DNA of 64,000 bases from NCBI GenBank assembly GCA_040222875.1, contig JAVKCG010000053.1, forward strand, positions 799,182 through 863,181, written 5' to 3'. The notes under the pieces were generated by a model that saw nothing but the letters and a program-made list of their open reading frames with translations, was not told the DNA's origin and made no database searches. The translations under genes and the position numbers were made by a program. Of this stretch, positions 44,650 to 56,200 are shown one piece after another; within the stretch, counting starts at the first letter, position 1; each line of letters opens with the position of its first letter. This DNA comes from JAJCYL01 sp040222875. Its GTDB lineage: Bacteria; Bacteroidota; Bacteroidia; Cytophagales; Cyclobacteriaceae.

Positions 44650-47600
44650 GAATTGAAATGAAAAATTTAATCAACTTTTTTTGTTGTCTGGCAACCACGA
44701 TCTGGATTAGTAATAACGCTAGGTCTCAAGGTTCAGGAGTAAATTATAACTACTTTGAAAAGGATTGTTCTGGCATAAATCAGCTTTCCGATTTTGATAA
44801 TGAGGTTCCTGTAGCCTCTGGTATTACGACCCAAATGAACCTATCTCCTGCTCAAAGAGCTGATTGCTTTGGACTGGAATTTACAGGAGTAATATTCATT
44901 AGTTCAACTGAGACTTATACCTTTTATACGACCTCGGACGATGGCTCTAAACTATGGATTAACGATCAACTTTTAGTAAATAATGATGGGCTTCATGGCA
45001 ATGTAACAGTAAGTGGAAGCGTAAGCCTTACTGAGGGTTATCATTCATTAAGAGTAACCCATTTTGAAAAGACTGGTGGTGAATCTTTGAGTGTTGAGTA
45101 CAGTGGTAATTCAATTTCTAGGCAAGTGATTCCAGCAAATGTATTGTTTCAAAATTTTCCACCAACAACAGTTCTAGACTATCAGATTGCTGGTCAAGAT
45201 GGTAATTCTAACATTCAAAGCTTTACTAAAACAATAGAACTATTTTATCCTTATGATTTAGACCGTTCAAATCTAATCGCAACTTTCACATTAGAAAACG
45301 GATTGACAGCTTCGGTTAATTCAGTGAATCAAATTTCTGGAACTACTTCCAATGATTTTACTAATCCTGTAACGTATGTTTTTAATCCTGGCAATGAAAT
45401 TTGGACAGTTAACGTAAATCAGTCTCCACCTGCAAGTGCATTTAAAACTTTCCAATTGCCTGGTCAAATTGGGGCTGCTGAAATCGATAGCGTGGCTAAA
45501 ACTATCGATGTCACATTTCCGAATGGTTTAGATGTATCAAACCTGGCAGCTTCATTTAGTTTAGAAACGATACTTACAGCATCAGTTGGTGGTGTTAACC
45601 AGGTTTCAGGAACGACAACTAACAATTTCACAAACCCAGTTTCTTATCTAATAAACCCCAGAGGTGAAACCTGGACAGTAACAGCAACACATTTACCACC
45701 ACCGGAACCAACCGCTCCAGTTGATCCTATAATATCATCTGGCTTATATACTTATTATCCCTTTAATGGTGATGGATATGATCATAGTGGAAATGATAGA
45801 CATGTCATTATCGACGGCCCTACCCCCATGAATAACCGCTTTGGAGAGCCAAACAGTTCATTCTATTTTGATGGAAATGATGAAATTTTTGTTGACTTAA
45901 ACTACACTCTATTATATGATAATAGCATAAGTTTTTGGTTTAAAACAACTGGAACGAATCAAAATCTTCTAAAGTTTTCACATTCGAATAGCAGCTCTTA
46001 TTATATGTATCTTGACCTTAATGGTTCTAAGATTCGATTCAGTAGGAATGGAGCCTCAGGTTACATTGTGGAGTCTAATAGTTCCGGTCTTAATGATGGG
46101 AATTGGCATCACGTTGTAATAACGAACGACAACTACAACAATGACAACCACATTCGATTTTATATCGATGGGGCCTATGATAATTATGGAACCATGGATG
46201 TCTACCCCGCTTCATCAATGGACATGGAAATTGGCGATGGTATACTTTCTGATTTAGTAGGTTCAATAGATGACTTTCGGTTTTATGACAGGCAACTAAC
46301 CATTGAGGAGGTAGAATCTTTGTTTTACGAAAATACTCCAACTCCATCTAGCCCTGATCCCATTGTTTCAAATGGTTTACTTGCTTTTTACCCCTTTAAT
46401 ATGAGTGCCCGTGATGAGAGTGGAAATGGAAAGAACAGTTTTTATCAAGGATCCACCAAGTCTTCAGATAGGCATAATATCCCGAATTCGGCTGTAGCCT
46501 TTGATGGATCAAATGATGAAATATTTATCGACCTAAACCATAACTTAAGGTTGGGTAGCACCATAAGTCTATGGTTTAAAACCACCCAAACAAACCAGAG
46601 TTTATTGAAATTTCCACACACGGCGAGTAGTACATATTATACTTACTTGGACTTAAATGGTTCAAGAATCAGGTTTACAAGAGATGGAGATTCTGGACAC
46701 ATTTTGGAATCCAACATCTCAGGTCTCAACGATGGCAATTGGCACCATGTTACTATAACTAATGAATATTCGAATAGTGATAATCACTTCAAAATTTTTG
46801 TGGACGGAAGCTTTGATAACATGGGAAGCTTTGATTTATACAGTTCCTCTTCAGACATAGAAATGGGGGATGGTAAATTATCGGACTTTGATGGAGAGCT
46901 TGATGATCTAAGAATCTACGATCGGCATTTAACTACCCAAGAAGTAGAAGCTCTTTACTACGAAAATATGGAAGCCCCTAGCCCTGTAGACCCGGTAGTA
47001 TCTTCTGGGTTACTAACATTTTTACCTTTTGAAGGTAATGGAAACGATCAGAGTGGTAATGGAAAAGATGGCCTCCTTCAAGATGTCACCCTAACAGCAG
47101 ATAGATTAAATAAGCCTAACACGGCGTATTCATTCGATGGATCAAATGATGAAATATTTGTGAATTTGAACTATAATTTACGTTTGAGCCATTCAATAAG
47201 TCTTTGGTTCAGAACCAACAACGCTAATCAAAGTTTAATAAAGTTTCCACACGGTAATAGCAGTTCATATTTTCATTACTTGGACTTAAGTGGTTCCAAA
47301 GTACGGTTTAGTAGAGATGCTGATTCTGGTAAAATAGTTGAATCAAATGTTTCCGGTTTGAATGATGCGAATTGGCACCATGTAACTATTACCAATGACT
47401 ATTATGACAATGACAATCATATTCGAATTTATATTGATGGGGCCTATGATCAATATGGTGAATTTGACCTGTACAGCTCCACTTCAGGGATGGAGATAGG
47501 TGATGGTTTATTGTCTGATCTTAATGGTGATATTGATGATGTGAGGTTTTATGACAGAAAACTCTCATCACATGAAGTAGAGTCTCTTTATTACGAATAT

Positions 47601-49562
47601 CAGGAAATGCCCTCAGCACCCGATACTGTAATATCGTCAGGATTGCATGTTTTTTATCCTTTCAATGCGAATGCACATGATTACAGTGGTAATGGCAAAG
47701 ATGCCATTCCAATAGACGTAAACGCCATAATGGATAGGTTTGGAGTTCCTAATTCGGCATATTCTTTTGATGGAACAGACGATAAGATCGAAGTACCCCT
47801 CAATCATGGCATCAAAAGTAACATTGGTTTTAGTTTTTGGTTCAAGACCACTTCTGCAGATGCTAGTTTATTAAAGTTTAAAAATTCAAGTAGCTCCAGT
47901 TACTATAGTTACCTCGATTTGAGTGGGTCAAAGGTCAGATTCCGATATAGAACAGGGTCAGGAAGTGAAATAATCTCCCCAAATGGTGGCTACAATGATG
48001 ATCAATGGCATCATGTAGTTATTAGTAACGCATACATAAGTAGTTGGGAAAGTGGACTAAAGATGTACATTGATGGAATATATGTTGCTAATACGAATTT
48101 TTCGAATATCAATGGAAACAGTCACACACTTGTAATAGGTAGAGGCTCCTATTCAGATTATGAAGGAGAATTCGATGATTTTAGATTTTACAATCGCCCA
48201 ATTGAATCACTTGAAGTACTAGAATTGTACAATGAAGGAACTGATGATTACAAAGCAGTCGGTAGCAATTTTCTATCCTTCAGTATTCCTAATGAACATG
48301 ATCAAGCCATCATTTCTGAAGTTAATAGTACCATTGAGCTTTTTGTGAACTCTCAATCTGATATCACTGCCTTGATACCCGATTTTACTTGTTTTGCTGG
48401 CTCTCTCGTTGAGGTCGCTGGACAAACTCAAGAGTCTGGGGTTACCACACAAAATTTCTCAAGTCCAATTACTTACTCAGTCACCAGTAGTCATGGAATA
48501 ACCAAACACTGGATTGTTTCTGTTAACCAGCTCAACGGAGGGTCGGACATGCTCACATTTTCTTTCCCAGGCATGATTAACGAGGTTGATATTGATCATG
48601 AGAATAATGAGATTAATGTTCGAGGATCTTTCCATGAGGAATTTACCAACTTAATTCCTGCATTTTCGACCTCGCACAATGCAATTGTATCAATTGACGG
48701 TGCCCCACAAATTTCGGGGGAATCATCCAATGATTACTCAACCCCATTAATCTACACCATTGTTTCAGAAGATGAGAGCTCCACCACTAATTGGACGGTG
48801 AATGTTGAACAAATTGAATTTGGTACGACCAATTGGCGAGTAGACAAAATGAGAAGTGTTTATACTCAAGACTATGTGGGAATTGGTAAGGATTCAGCAG
48901 AATTTAACCTGGACATCGAAGGTATAGTTAACGCAGATAGCCTAATCGTTGATGGTGTACCTTACGTTTCATTTAATGGTGCTTCCATTGCTGGAAATGG
49001 CTTAAGCTGGGTTAATAATAAGTTAGCAATTACTGACGGTACAGGCATCGAGTGGGATGAAACAAGCAACGAAATCAGAGTAGATGGCGAGTCCTTAGCT
49101 GGAACAGGTCTTCAGTGGGATGGTGAGCATCTAATGACAGATGTAAACGGCGTCAATTATTGGAAAGAGGACAATCTTGGAAAAGTAAACTACACGGGAA
49201 ATGTAGGCATCGGAGTAGTTGACCCATCCGAGGCTTTGGAAGTTGCTGGAACTATTTACACTACCAAGATCAAAGTAGATGTAAATGCAGGGCAAACACC
49301 GGATTATGTTTTTGAGGACGATTACGACCTCATGCCTTTGAGCGAAATCCAGGAATATATTGAGGCCAACAAGCATCTGCCTGAAGTTCCCTCAGCCTCT
49401 GAAATGGAAGCGAATGGGATGAACCTAAATGACATGAACTTACTTCTTTTGAAGAAAGTAGAAGAGCTAACGCTGCATCAGATCGATTTATTAGATCAGA
49501 TCAACCTTCTCAAAAAAGAGCTACTTCAGCTTAAAAGTGAAGTTCAAACAGACCAGAATTAA
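44646..49562 (+). CDS. Giant PA14/LamG adhesin-like protein
   Basis: This protein has 1638 residues. A signal peptide (from the second ATG, MKNLINFFCCLATTIWI) is followed by a PA14 domain (TYTFYTTSDDGSKLWINDQL, about residues 85-105). Two DUF5018-like repeats come next (residues ~185-260 and ~265-345, ending in WTVNVNQ and WTVTATH). Four LamG/concanavalin-like domains begin at about 363, 572, 784 and 996, each ~210 residues, sharing YPFNxxxxDxSGNGxD and DGNWHHVVITN. Two further DUF5018-like units are near 1210-1390. The C-terminus has VGIG-type tail-fibre-like sequence and a coiled coil LKKVEELTLHQIDLLDQINL. It is likely a surface protein that binds glycans and works with the Rhs proteins downstream (8 bases). 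Confidence 0.8.
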   Translation: MRIEMKNLINFFCCLATTIWISNNARSQGSGVNYNYFEKDCSGINQLSDFDNEVPVASGITTQMNLSPAQRADCFGLEFTGVIFISSTETYTFYTTSDDGSKLWINDQLLVNNDGLHGNVTVSGSVSLTEGYHSLRVTHFEKTGGESLSVEYSGNSISRQVIPANVLFQNFPPTTVLDYQIAGQDGNSNIQSFTKTIELFYPYDLDRSNLIATFTLENGLTASVNSVNQISGTTSNDFTNPVTYVFNPGNEIWTVNVNQSPPASAFKTFQLPGQIGAAEIDSVAKTIDVTFPNGLDVSNLAASFSLETILTASVGGVNQVSGTTTNNFTNPVSYLINPRGETWTVTATHLPPPEPTAPVDPIISSGLYTYYPFNGDGYDHSGNDRHVIIDGPTPMNNRFGEPNSSFYFDGNDEIFVDLNYTLLYDNSISFWFKTTGTNQNLLKFSHSNSSSYYMYLDLNGSKIRFSRNGASGYIVESNSSGLNDGNWHHVVITNDNYNNDNHIRFYIDGAYDNYGTMDVYPASSMDMEIGDGILSDLVGSIDDFRFYDRQLTIEEVESLFYENTPTPSSPDPIVSNGLLAFYPFNMSARDESGNGKNSFYQGSTKSSDRHNIPNSAVAFDGSNDEIFIDLNHNLRLGSTISLWFKTTQTNQSLLKFPHTASSTYYTYLDLNGSRIRFTRDGDSGHILESNISGLNDGNWHHVTITNEYSNSDNHFKIFVDGSFDNMGSFDLYSSSSDIEMGDGKLSDFDGELDDLRIYDRHLTTQEVEALYYENMEAPSPVDPVVSSGLLTFLPFEGNGNDQSGNGKDGLLQDVTLTADRLNKPNTAYSFDGSNDEIFVNLNYNLRLSHSISLWFRTNNANQSLIKFPHGNSSSYFHYLDLSGSKVRFSRDADSGKIVESNVSGLNDANWHHVTITNDYYDNDNHIRIYIDGAYDQYGEFDLYSSTSGMEIGDGLLSDLNGDIDDVRFYDRKLSSHEVESLYYEYQEMPSAPDTVISSGLHVFYPFNANAHDYSGNGKDAIPIDVNAIMDRFGVPNSAYSFDGTDDKIEVPLNHGIKSNIGFSFWFKTTSADASLLKFKNSSSSSYYSYLDLSGSKVRFRYRTGSGSEIISPNGGYNDDQWHHVVISNAYISSWESGLKMYIDGIYVANTNFSNINGNSHTLVIGRGSYSDYEGEFDDFRFYNRPIESLEVLELYNEGTDDYKAVGSNFLSFSIPNEHDQAIISEVNSTIELFVNSQSDITALIPDFTCFAGSLVEVAGQTQESGVTTQNFSSPITYSVTSSHGITKHWIVSVNQLNGGSDMLTFSFPGMINEVDIDHENNEINVRGSFHEEFTNLIPAFSTSHNAIVSIDGAPQISGESSNDYSTPLIYTIVSEDESSTTNWTVNVEQIEFGTTNWRVDKMRSVYTQDYVGIGKDSAEFNLDIEGIVNADSLIVDGVPYVSFNGASIAGNGLSWVNNKLAITDGTGIEWDETSNEIRVDGESLAGTGLQWDGEHLMTDVNGVNYWKEDNLGKVNYTGNVGIGVVDPSEALEVAGTIYTTKIKVDVNAGQTPDYVFEDDYDLMPLSEIQEYIEANKHLPEVPSASEMEANGMNLNDMNLLLLKKVEELTLHQIDLLDQINLLKKELLQLKSEVQTDQN

Positions 49563-49570
49563 GCAAGATC

Positions 49571-52500
49571 ATGAGGGTTCCTATCAAAAGTATCTCGCTT
49601 AGAAAAACGGTAGCGTTAGTTCTGATTTGTAGTGCTTGGCAGTTCGTTTTATTAGCCCAGGATGATCAAAGATATCCTGACGTAAATATCATTTCGCCAA
49701 CTGCCAGTTCATTGGGGAAGTATGTTGATTTTCCAATAAACCTACACACTGGCGTACCACAAATTAATATTCCAATCTATACTGTACAGGAAGGCCCATT
49801 GAGTCTTCCCATTAGTATGTCATATCACGCTTCTGGTCTTAAAGTACAGGAGAGAGCAAGTTGGGTGGGAGCAGGCTGGACGCTGAACGCAGGAGGCGTT
49901 ATTTCCCGCAATGTTCGAGGACTGCCAGATGAAAAAGTTGGGAACACCAATACCTCCGTATACGAACATGGATCAGTGTACCGGGATGGAGGTTATTCAC
50001 CATATTTTCTAACCACGATAAATCAATCTGGAGAAGAACAGAATGATTTTCAAAGTTTTAAAACGGGTAGAAAAGACGGAGAACCTGATATATTCTTCTT
50101 CAATTTTGTCGGCCAGGGAGGTAAATTCTATATCAATCCTCAGCAAGAGGTTGTTCAAATTCCAGAAAGCGACTTAAGCATCGATGTTGTAACCAAACCT
50201 GGAGATTTAACACCTAGTGTAATAGATTATATTCAAGGCTTCACAGTAACGACACCGGATGGTACCAAGTACTTTTTTGGCATTACTGGTAATAATAGTT
50301 CTGCAATAAATCCCGTTGAGCGAAGCCAGTCGAAAACCGTGAACAATTTGTATGCTGAGAACTCAACGGTTTATTCATCCTGGTACTTGCATAAGATAGA
50401 ATCAGCGGATGGTGAGTTTGATATTGATATTGACTACGTAGAAGAGTCATACGCCTACTATACAAACGTTACCAGTCCATGTTTACCTAACTGTACCTAC
50501 AGCATGGAACCTATCAAAATCTTGATAGAAGGGGTGCGATTAAGTTCGATCAACTTTAGTAATGGGTCGGTACAATTTAATGCAAACAATTTGAGACAAG
50601 ACCTCTTGGGCTACAATTTGGATGAGCAACCTCAGCCTAATACACAATCAAAATCTTTAAGCGAAATCCAGTTGCAAGGCAACGCTTTCTGCAAAAAGTT
50701 TACACTATCAACAAGCTATTTTACTGATGCCAGTCCAATTATCGGCAGAACGTACAATATCATGGGATCTCCGGTTAACATGTCTGATAATAAAAGACTT
50801 AGACTTAATAGTCTCAAAGAGTTGGATTGCAACTCCAATACAACGAAGCCAGCTCATGTCTTCGATTATTACGAACCTGAATCAGTACCAAGAAGCATGT
50901 CCTTGGCTGTCGATCACTGGGGTTTTTACAATGGAGCGGTGAGTAATCAAACTCTCGTTCCGCCTATTTCCACTAATAATGGGGAAACATACGGCATTGG
51001 TGACGGCTCATATGGTAGTGCTAATAGAGAATCCAGTTGGCCAGAAATGAGGGCCGGAGCCTTAAAGTCCATACAATACCCAACAAGTGGCAAAACTGAA
51101 TTTATCTACGAACCCAACTTAGTCAATGTCAAAGATCAGGACTGTGATCTTTCGGTTGGCTCTGGAATAGCAACAATAAAAGCTATTAGAAGTGATCTTC
51201 AGGCTGGCCAGAGCGAATTATATAGTCTTAACGTACCAGAAGATGCATTCTATTACGTTTCAGCCAGCAAAAGTGGAGATTATGGAAGCGGGAGAGTGGA
51301 ACTCAATGGAAGTACTTTGATGAGTGTTGGTGCGGCCAATCCTCATGTTTCACAATTTATATTTCTCAATAGCGGAGTACATCGATTCCAGGCTTTTAGA
51401 AACGCAATATCTGGGAGCAATGCAGTAGGTGCCGGTGCTGGAGTTTGTTTAAATATCAGTCATTCAATTAGCGATTGTACTACGAATGATATCCCTACTA
51501 TAGTTGGAGGGCTACGGATAAAATCAACCAATCAAATTGAGGGTGGGAATAATGTAATTACCAAGACCTATGAATATTCAAATGCAAACCTCTACAGCAT
51601 TCCCAACTACATTTTCAAGATCAAGAATGAAGTATTTAATACTGGAGTATATGATGGAACCAAAAGTATGGGTATCGGTGGGTGCTACAAGAAGTGGCCT
51701 GATAGTGATGTTATGGATTCATATCGATCTACATCGTCAGTTCATCCAATGTTAAGCCATCAGGGGTATCATATCGGATATGGCCGGGTTAAGGAAATAC
51801 AGGCGGATGGTGGTTATACTGTAAGTGAATTTGAAGGAAGGTCAGAACTTCCAACTAACTGGAATATTCTGGAAGATGTAAGCGTTAGAAAAATTGATGA
51901 ATCTGTATGCCAATACAATGATCCAGTTTACCCCGTAGCCCCATTGCCATATGATTTCAGTCGGGGTAATTTAAGAAGCAGACAATATTACACCTCTGAT
52001 AATGTCATGCTTCGGGAAGAAAAGTTTATAGAACATTTCCAGCCAAAGAGTGAATTGCATTTTGGTATCAAAGTATCATCTTTTCTGAATGGGCTGGCAC
52101 TCCCGACTGTATATGAAATCCAGTCGGGCCAAATACAATCTCAAAAAAGCACTGAGAAAGTTTTCAACCCATCTGATCTAAGGGAATACAGCGAAGTTGA
52201 GACTGAAACAGTTTATGAGAGCGAATTCCATCATCAGCCAACAAAAGTTAAAACAACTTCTTACCTAAGAGCAGATGAGCAATTATTGGTCTACCCCAAA
52301 GACCTCACAAAATGCGATGAAGACTGCCTAGAGCACTTTGATAGTTATTTACAGCAAGCTGCAGAACTCAAGGTTCAGTATGACAATAATTACTCACTTT
52401 GTGCAACAGGAACTTACACTGAATGCAACAGTTTCCGAGGTAAAGGTGATAATGATAATCCATGTATTATTGCTGACTGTACAAGTTTGCAAGGTTGTCC

Positions 52501-53254
52501 ATGGCTCTCAACCTGCAGACTTTTTGCTTATCAGGAATACCACTACGCCTTAAATGAACTCAGAATTGATTATATCAATAACCTCAGAAGCTGTACCAAT
52601 AATTGTGTTGAATCTGGTCTTTTAAATAGCGATCCTGAAGTAAAAGCCATTTTTCAAATGGAAGCCAATAATCAAGTTGCGATGCCAATTGAGGTAACAT
52701 CTAAACTAAATGGCAAAACTCTTAAGAGTTCATATTTTGATTATGACATCAGCCCAGCAGATCAGGAAGACATTTATTTAAAAAAGGTTCATCTCGCTGA
52801 ATTCGAAACTCCAACGACGAATTTTGAGTCAGCTTCACTCCTAAACGGTTCATTACTCTTAAACAACAGTTATAATCCGGAACCGGAAGTCGATATTCTG
52901 TATGACGACGGTCAGATAGTTCAGCGAACCAATCGAGATGGTGTCATAAATTCTTACATATGGGGATACAACAATACATTACCGTTGGTTCATGCAGTTG
53001 GTGTTGATTATTCCGTACTAAAAGCAGTTTACGATGTGAACCCTCAAGCCATCAGGTCAGCTTTCCCACAAGCCTTAATTACCACGTATGAGTATGACCC
53101 ACTAATCGGAATTACCAAACAAACCGATCCAAATGGCCGGGTTTCCACCTATGAGTACGATGATTTAGGACGGCTCCAGGTTGTAAGAGATCATGACAAC
53201 AACATTTTACAGAAGGTTGATTACCACTACGGAGAGGAGGCTCAAAATGACTGA
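49571..53254 (+). CDS. Exported Rhs/YD-repeat protein (first of two)
   Basis: This 1227-residue protein has a signal peptide (VALVLICSAWQFVLLAQ). It starts with the Bacteroidota Rhs-type opening YVDFPINLHTGVPQINIPIY, SLPISMSYHASGLKVQERAS and GAGWTLNAGGVISRNVRG, and ends in YD repeats (STYEYDDLGRLQVVRDHDNN). Residues ~915-1015 hold about ten cysteines and may form a disulfide-tied insert. It lacks an Rhs core and toxin end. By analogy to TcB and TcC, it may form the shell together with the next protein; this is inference. Its stop overlaps the next start by eight bases. Confidence 0.8.
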   Translation: MRVPIKSISLRKTVALVLICSAWQFVLLAQDDQRYPDVNIISPTASSLGKYVDFPINLHTGVPQINIPIYTVQEGPLSLPISMSYHASGLKVQERASWVGAGWTLNAGGVISRNVRGLPDEKVGNTNTSVYEHGSVYRDGGYSPYFLTTINQSGEEQNDFQSFKTGRKDGEPDIFFFNFVGQGGKFYINPQQEVVQIPESDLSIDVVTKPGDLTPSVIDYIQGFTVTTPDGTKYFFGITGNNSSAINPVERSQSKTVNNLYAENSTVYSSWYLHKIESADGEFDIDIDYVEESYAYYTNVTSPCLPNCTYSMEPIKILIEGVRLSSINFSNGSVQFNANNLRQDLLGYNLDEQPQPNTQSKSLSEIQLQGNAFCKKFTLSTSYFTDASPIIGRTYNIMGSPVNMSDNKRLRLNSLKELDCNSNTTKPAHVFDYYEPESVPRSMSLAVDHWGFYNGAVSNQTLVPPISTNNGETYGIGDGSYGSANRESSWPEMRAGALKSIQYPTSGKTEFIYEPNLVNVKDQDCDLSVGSGIATIKAIRSDLQAGQSELYSLNVPEDAFYYVSASKSGDYGSGRVELNGSTLMSVGAANPHVSQFIFLNSGVHRFQAFRNAISGSNAVGAGAGVCLNISHSISDCTTNDIPTIVGGLRIKSTNQIEGGNNVITKTYEYSNANLYSIPNYIFKIKNEVFNTGVYDGTKSMGIGGCYKKWPDSDVMDSYRSTSSVHPMLSHQGYHIGYGRVKEIQADGGYTVSEFEGRSELPTNWNILEDVSVRKIDESVCQYNDPVYPVAPLPYDFSRGNLRSRQYYTSDNVMLREEKFIEHFQPKSELHFGIKVSSFLNGLALPTVYEIQSGQIQSQKSTEKVFNPSDLREYSEVETETVYESEFHHQPTKVKTTSYLRADEQLLVYPKDLTKCDEDCLEHFDSYLQQAAELKVQYDNNYSLCATGTYTECNSFRGKGDNDNPCIIADCTSLQGCPWLSTCRLFAYQEYHYALNELRIDYINNLRSCTNNCVESGLLNSDPEVKAIFQMEANNQVAMPIEVTSKLNGKTLKSSYFDYDISPADQEDIYLKKVHLAEFETPTTNFESASLLNGSLLLNNSYNPEPEVDILYDDGQIVQRTNRDGVINSYIWGYNNTLPLVHAVGVDYSVLKAVYDVNPQAIRSAFPQALITTYEYDPLIGITKQTDPNGRVSTYEYDDLGRLQVVRDHDNNILQKVDYHYGEEAQND

Positions 53255-56200
53255 TTCTTTGAACAGAGTTTCTCGTCTAGTCCTTTTAATTCCTTTCTTT
53301 TTTGTTGGGTTGAGTGCTGAAGCACAATTGCAAAGATGTGTCGGTGATGTGGATGAGGATTTCGATCTAACCCACAATATTGGCTGCACTGATGATTCAG
53401 ACCTCGTATGGTATACTTCTGACAATGGTGATAATGTACTTTCACCTTCTGGTGGTGGTGCGGTAGACTTGACATGGAACACTGAAGGCACCTTTAAGGT
53501 AGCAAGGCACTTTGCCTGTAATGGTGGTACCCAGGTACAAACTTTTGTAGTGACAGACAAACCAGATGCTCCATTGTCCAGCCAGTTATCATCTACAGCT
53601 TCAGCAGCTTGTGGCTCTGCAACACTAAGTTATTCTGGTGGTGTTTATGACATGTATTGGCAAACATCGTCAACAGGTACATCCACAGCCAATCGACATA
53701 CAATGACTGTGACCACCGTCGGAACCAATTACTATTATGCAAGGATTAAAAATTCAAATGGTTGTTGGAGTGATGCAACATCAAGGCTTCAATCAGTTTA
53801 TGAAGAGCCAGTAGGTGGCTATATTTCTGGCGGAGGTACTTTTTATGGCTATTTCAATGGTAATCTGACGCTTCGAGGATATACCGGAACAATTAAAGAG
53901 TGGAGGTATACTGAAAATAGTGGTTCTGAACAAGTGATTAATAGCACTTCTGCAACTTTACCAGTTACAATTTCCAATTACACTTCTTCTAACCTGTCAA
54001 GGACTTATTGGGCGGTAGTTCAAAATCAAGGGATTTGTACAACCAGTTCACAAATCGAAACAATGTCATTAACTGCTATGCCATCCAGTCCAACAGAGGT
54101 TTGCTCCATGTGGTCAGGAGAATCGGTGCTTAGAACCGTTAATACTACGACTGCCGGTTCATGCGAAGCCCCAAAGCATGTAAACTCAAGTGGGGTAGCA
54201 TATTCATGGAATGGGGATTATCTGCACATGACTGGAGATGGATATCTTGTTGTTACAAAAAGGAGAAAGAACTGCGCAGATGGTTGCTATGATTGCCTGG
54301 ATGTAACCTATCAAGATCAATTGGTTGAGGTTTTTGAGGTGAACCCCAGACCTACCAAACCATCAGCTTCAAATTTGGACATTAGGCTAAATTGTAATGG
54401 TGATACAGAGCTTTACAATACCAATGGGGGCACTACAATTTATTGGCAGACAACTCAATACGGAGCTTCAGAAACCCATCCCAATGTAATGCCAATTTCT
54501 GCTACGGGTACTTACTATGCCACTGTCAAAAACACCGAAGGATGCCATAGTGAGGGGACAGCGTTCAACGTTTCTTCTTTGCTGCAAGCCCTAACCGCAG
54601 GTTCTACCATTGGAGGAGGTAGCTTCTACGGACAAGCTAATGTTTCAATGCAACTTACTGCCGGAGGCACTATCGGCAATTGGTTTTACTCAGAGAATGG
54701 CGGTTCTCCTGTTAATATTGGCAATTCAGGGCAATCAATCTTGCCCATCAACTGGACTAACCTCGGAACTTCAACCAAAACCAGGCAATATTGGGCAGAA
54801 GTTACAAGAAATGGATGCACCATTCAATCTGACATTGGTTATGTAACGCTCAATGGAATTCCTCAAACGCCAAATTTTACAGCATGTGTTGGTGATCAAA
54901 AAACATATAGTATCTCATCAAGTGGTTTTGATTGTGGAAATTCTAGTGCGGGTGTTGAAATAGTTAGCGTTACCGGAGCCTCAGGGCCTACTTCTACAAG
55001 CGGTAATAATGTAACAATAACCTGGAACTCTTCTGGTCAGGCAATTTTAAAAAGGAAGATTCCCGCCTCTTCGTCAAACTATACATGCAATGAACAATAT
55101 TACATAGACAGGTATATCTTGGTTGAAGTTCATTCAACTCCTTCAGCTCCTATTCTCTCAGCATCGCAGTTGGTTTGCTCAAGTGGCAATACTGAAATTC
55201 AATATTCGGGAAGTTTGAATATTTTTTGGCAAGACGATAATTCTCCAGGTCAAAGCGCTAGTTATGTTGTTTCCGAAGGTATTACACAATACAAGGCGAG
55301 AGTAGAAAATGCAACTGGCTGTACCAGTAGTTTTACCACTCTCTCAGGTATTACGCCTTTACCGATGCCTGGTCCTGGTAGTGTTTCTGGCAGCGGCTTC
55401 TTCCACGGCAGTGTTAATCAACCCATATCCTGGTCTTCTGGCAGCGTTGGAACTTTGGTAGAATGGGAACGCTCAACTGACAATGGAACAACGTGGACTG
55501 CAGATGCTAGCATGGGCACTTCAAGCAACCCTAATGTTACCCTTAAGAACTTTGGGTCTACAGGTCAGACAACTCAATTCAGGGCCCAGATTGAGGCCAA
55601 TGGCTGTACAGTTTCATCGCCAGTTGTATCTATTACAATGGAGGCTATTGCCGCCCCTGACGCAAGCCTTGCTACTTGTGATGAACTTTCAGACCCATAT
55701 ACCCTGGCTGTAGAGCTTGGTCACGGTACGGGTACAATACAAAATGCCGAAATAATCAGCAATGATGGAGCTGCCGGAAGTATATTTAATCCTAATCAGC
55801 AAAATTTTTCTATCAACTGGACCGCCCCTGGGACGGCTATTATAAGACGCAGAGTACTGGATGAAAACGGAGAGTATAATAAGGATGTCTACAAAGTGTT
55901 CACCGTACATCCCAAACCAAACCCAATTATGGAAGACCTCAAAGTTGATTTAGACTGTGCTACAGGTGACAACCGCTTGAGCTATACCGGTTCAGATCCA
56001 ACAGGAGTCTATTGGCAGCTGGTTGATGATGGCGTTGAGACAAGCGATAATCACAATACACGGCTGATCACTTCGGATGACACATATTACGCAAGAGTTT
56101 TGGAAAATGGCTGCTGGAGTGATGCCCACACTTACTCGGCTGTGATTCATCCATTACCTGATGGGGGGGATTTATCAGCGAATGTTGCCTCAGGTAGTGA

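Noticed and set aside
45736..48240. Mobile or recent duplication of DNA in the LamG gene
   Set aside because: The four units are diverged in DNA and in frame; they are old protein domains.
53193..53246. Upstream start for the toxin-carrying Rhs gene
   Set aside because: It would place 18 polar residues before a clear signal peptide; the ATG at 53247 fits better and overlaps the previous stop by eight bases.
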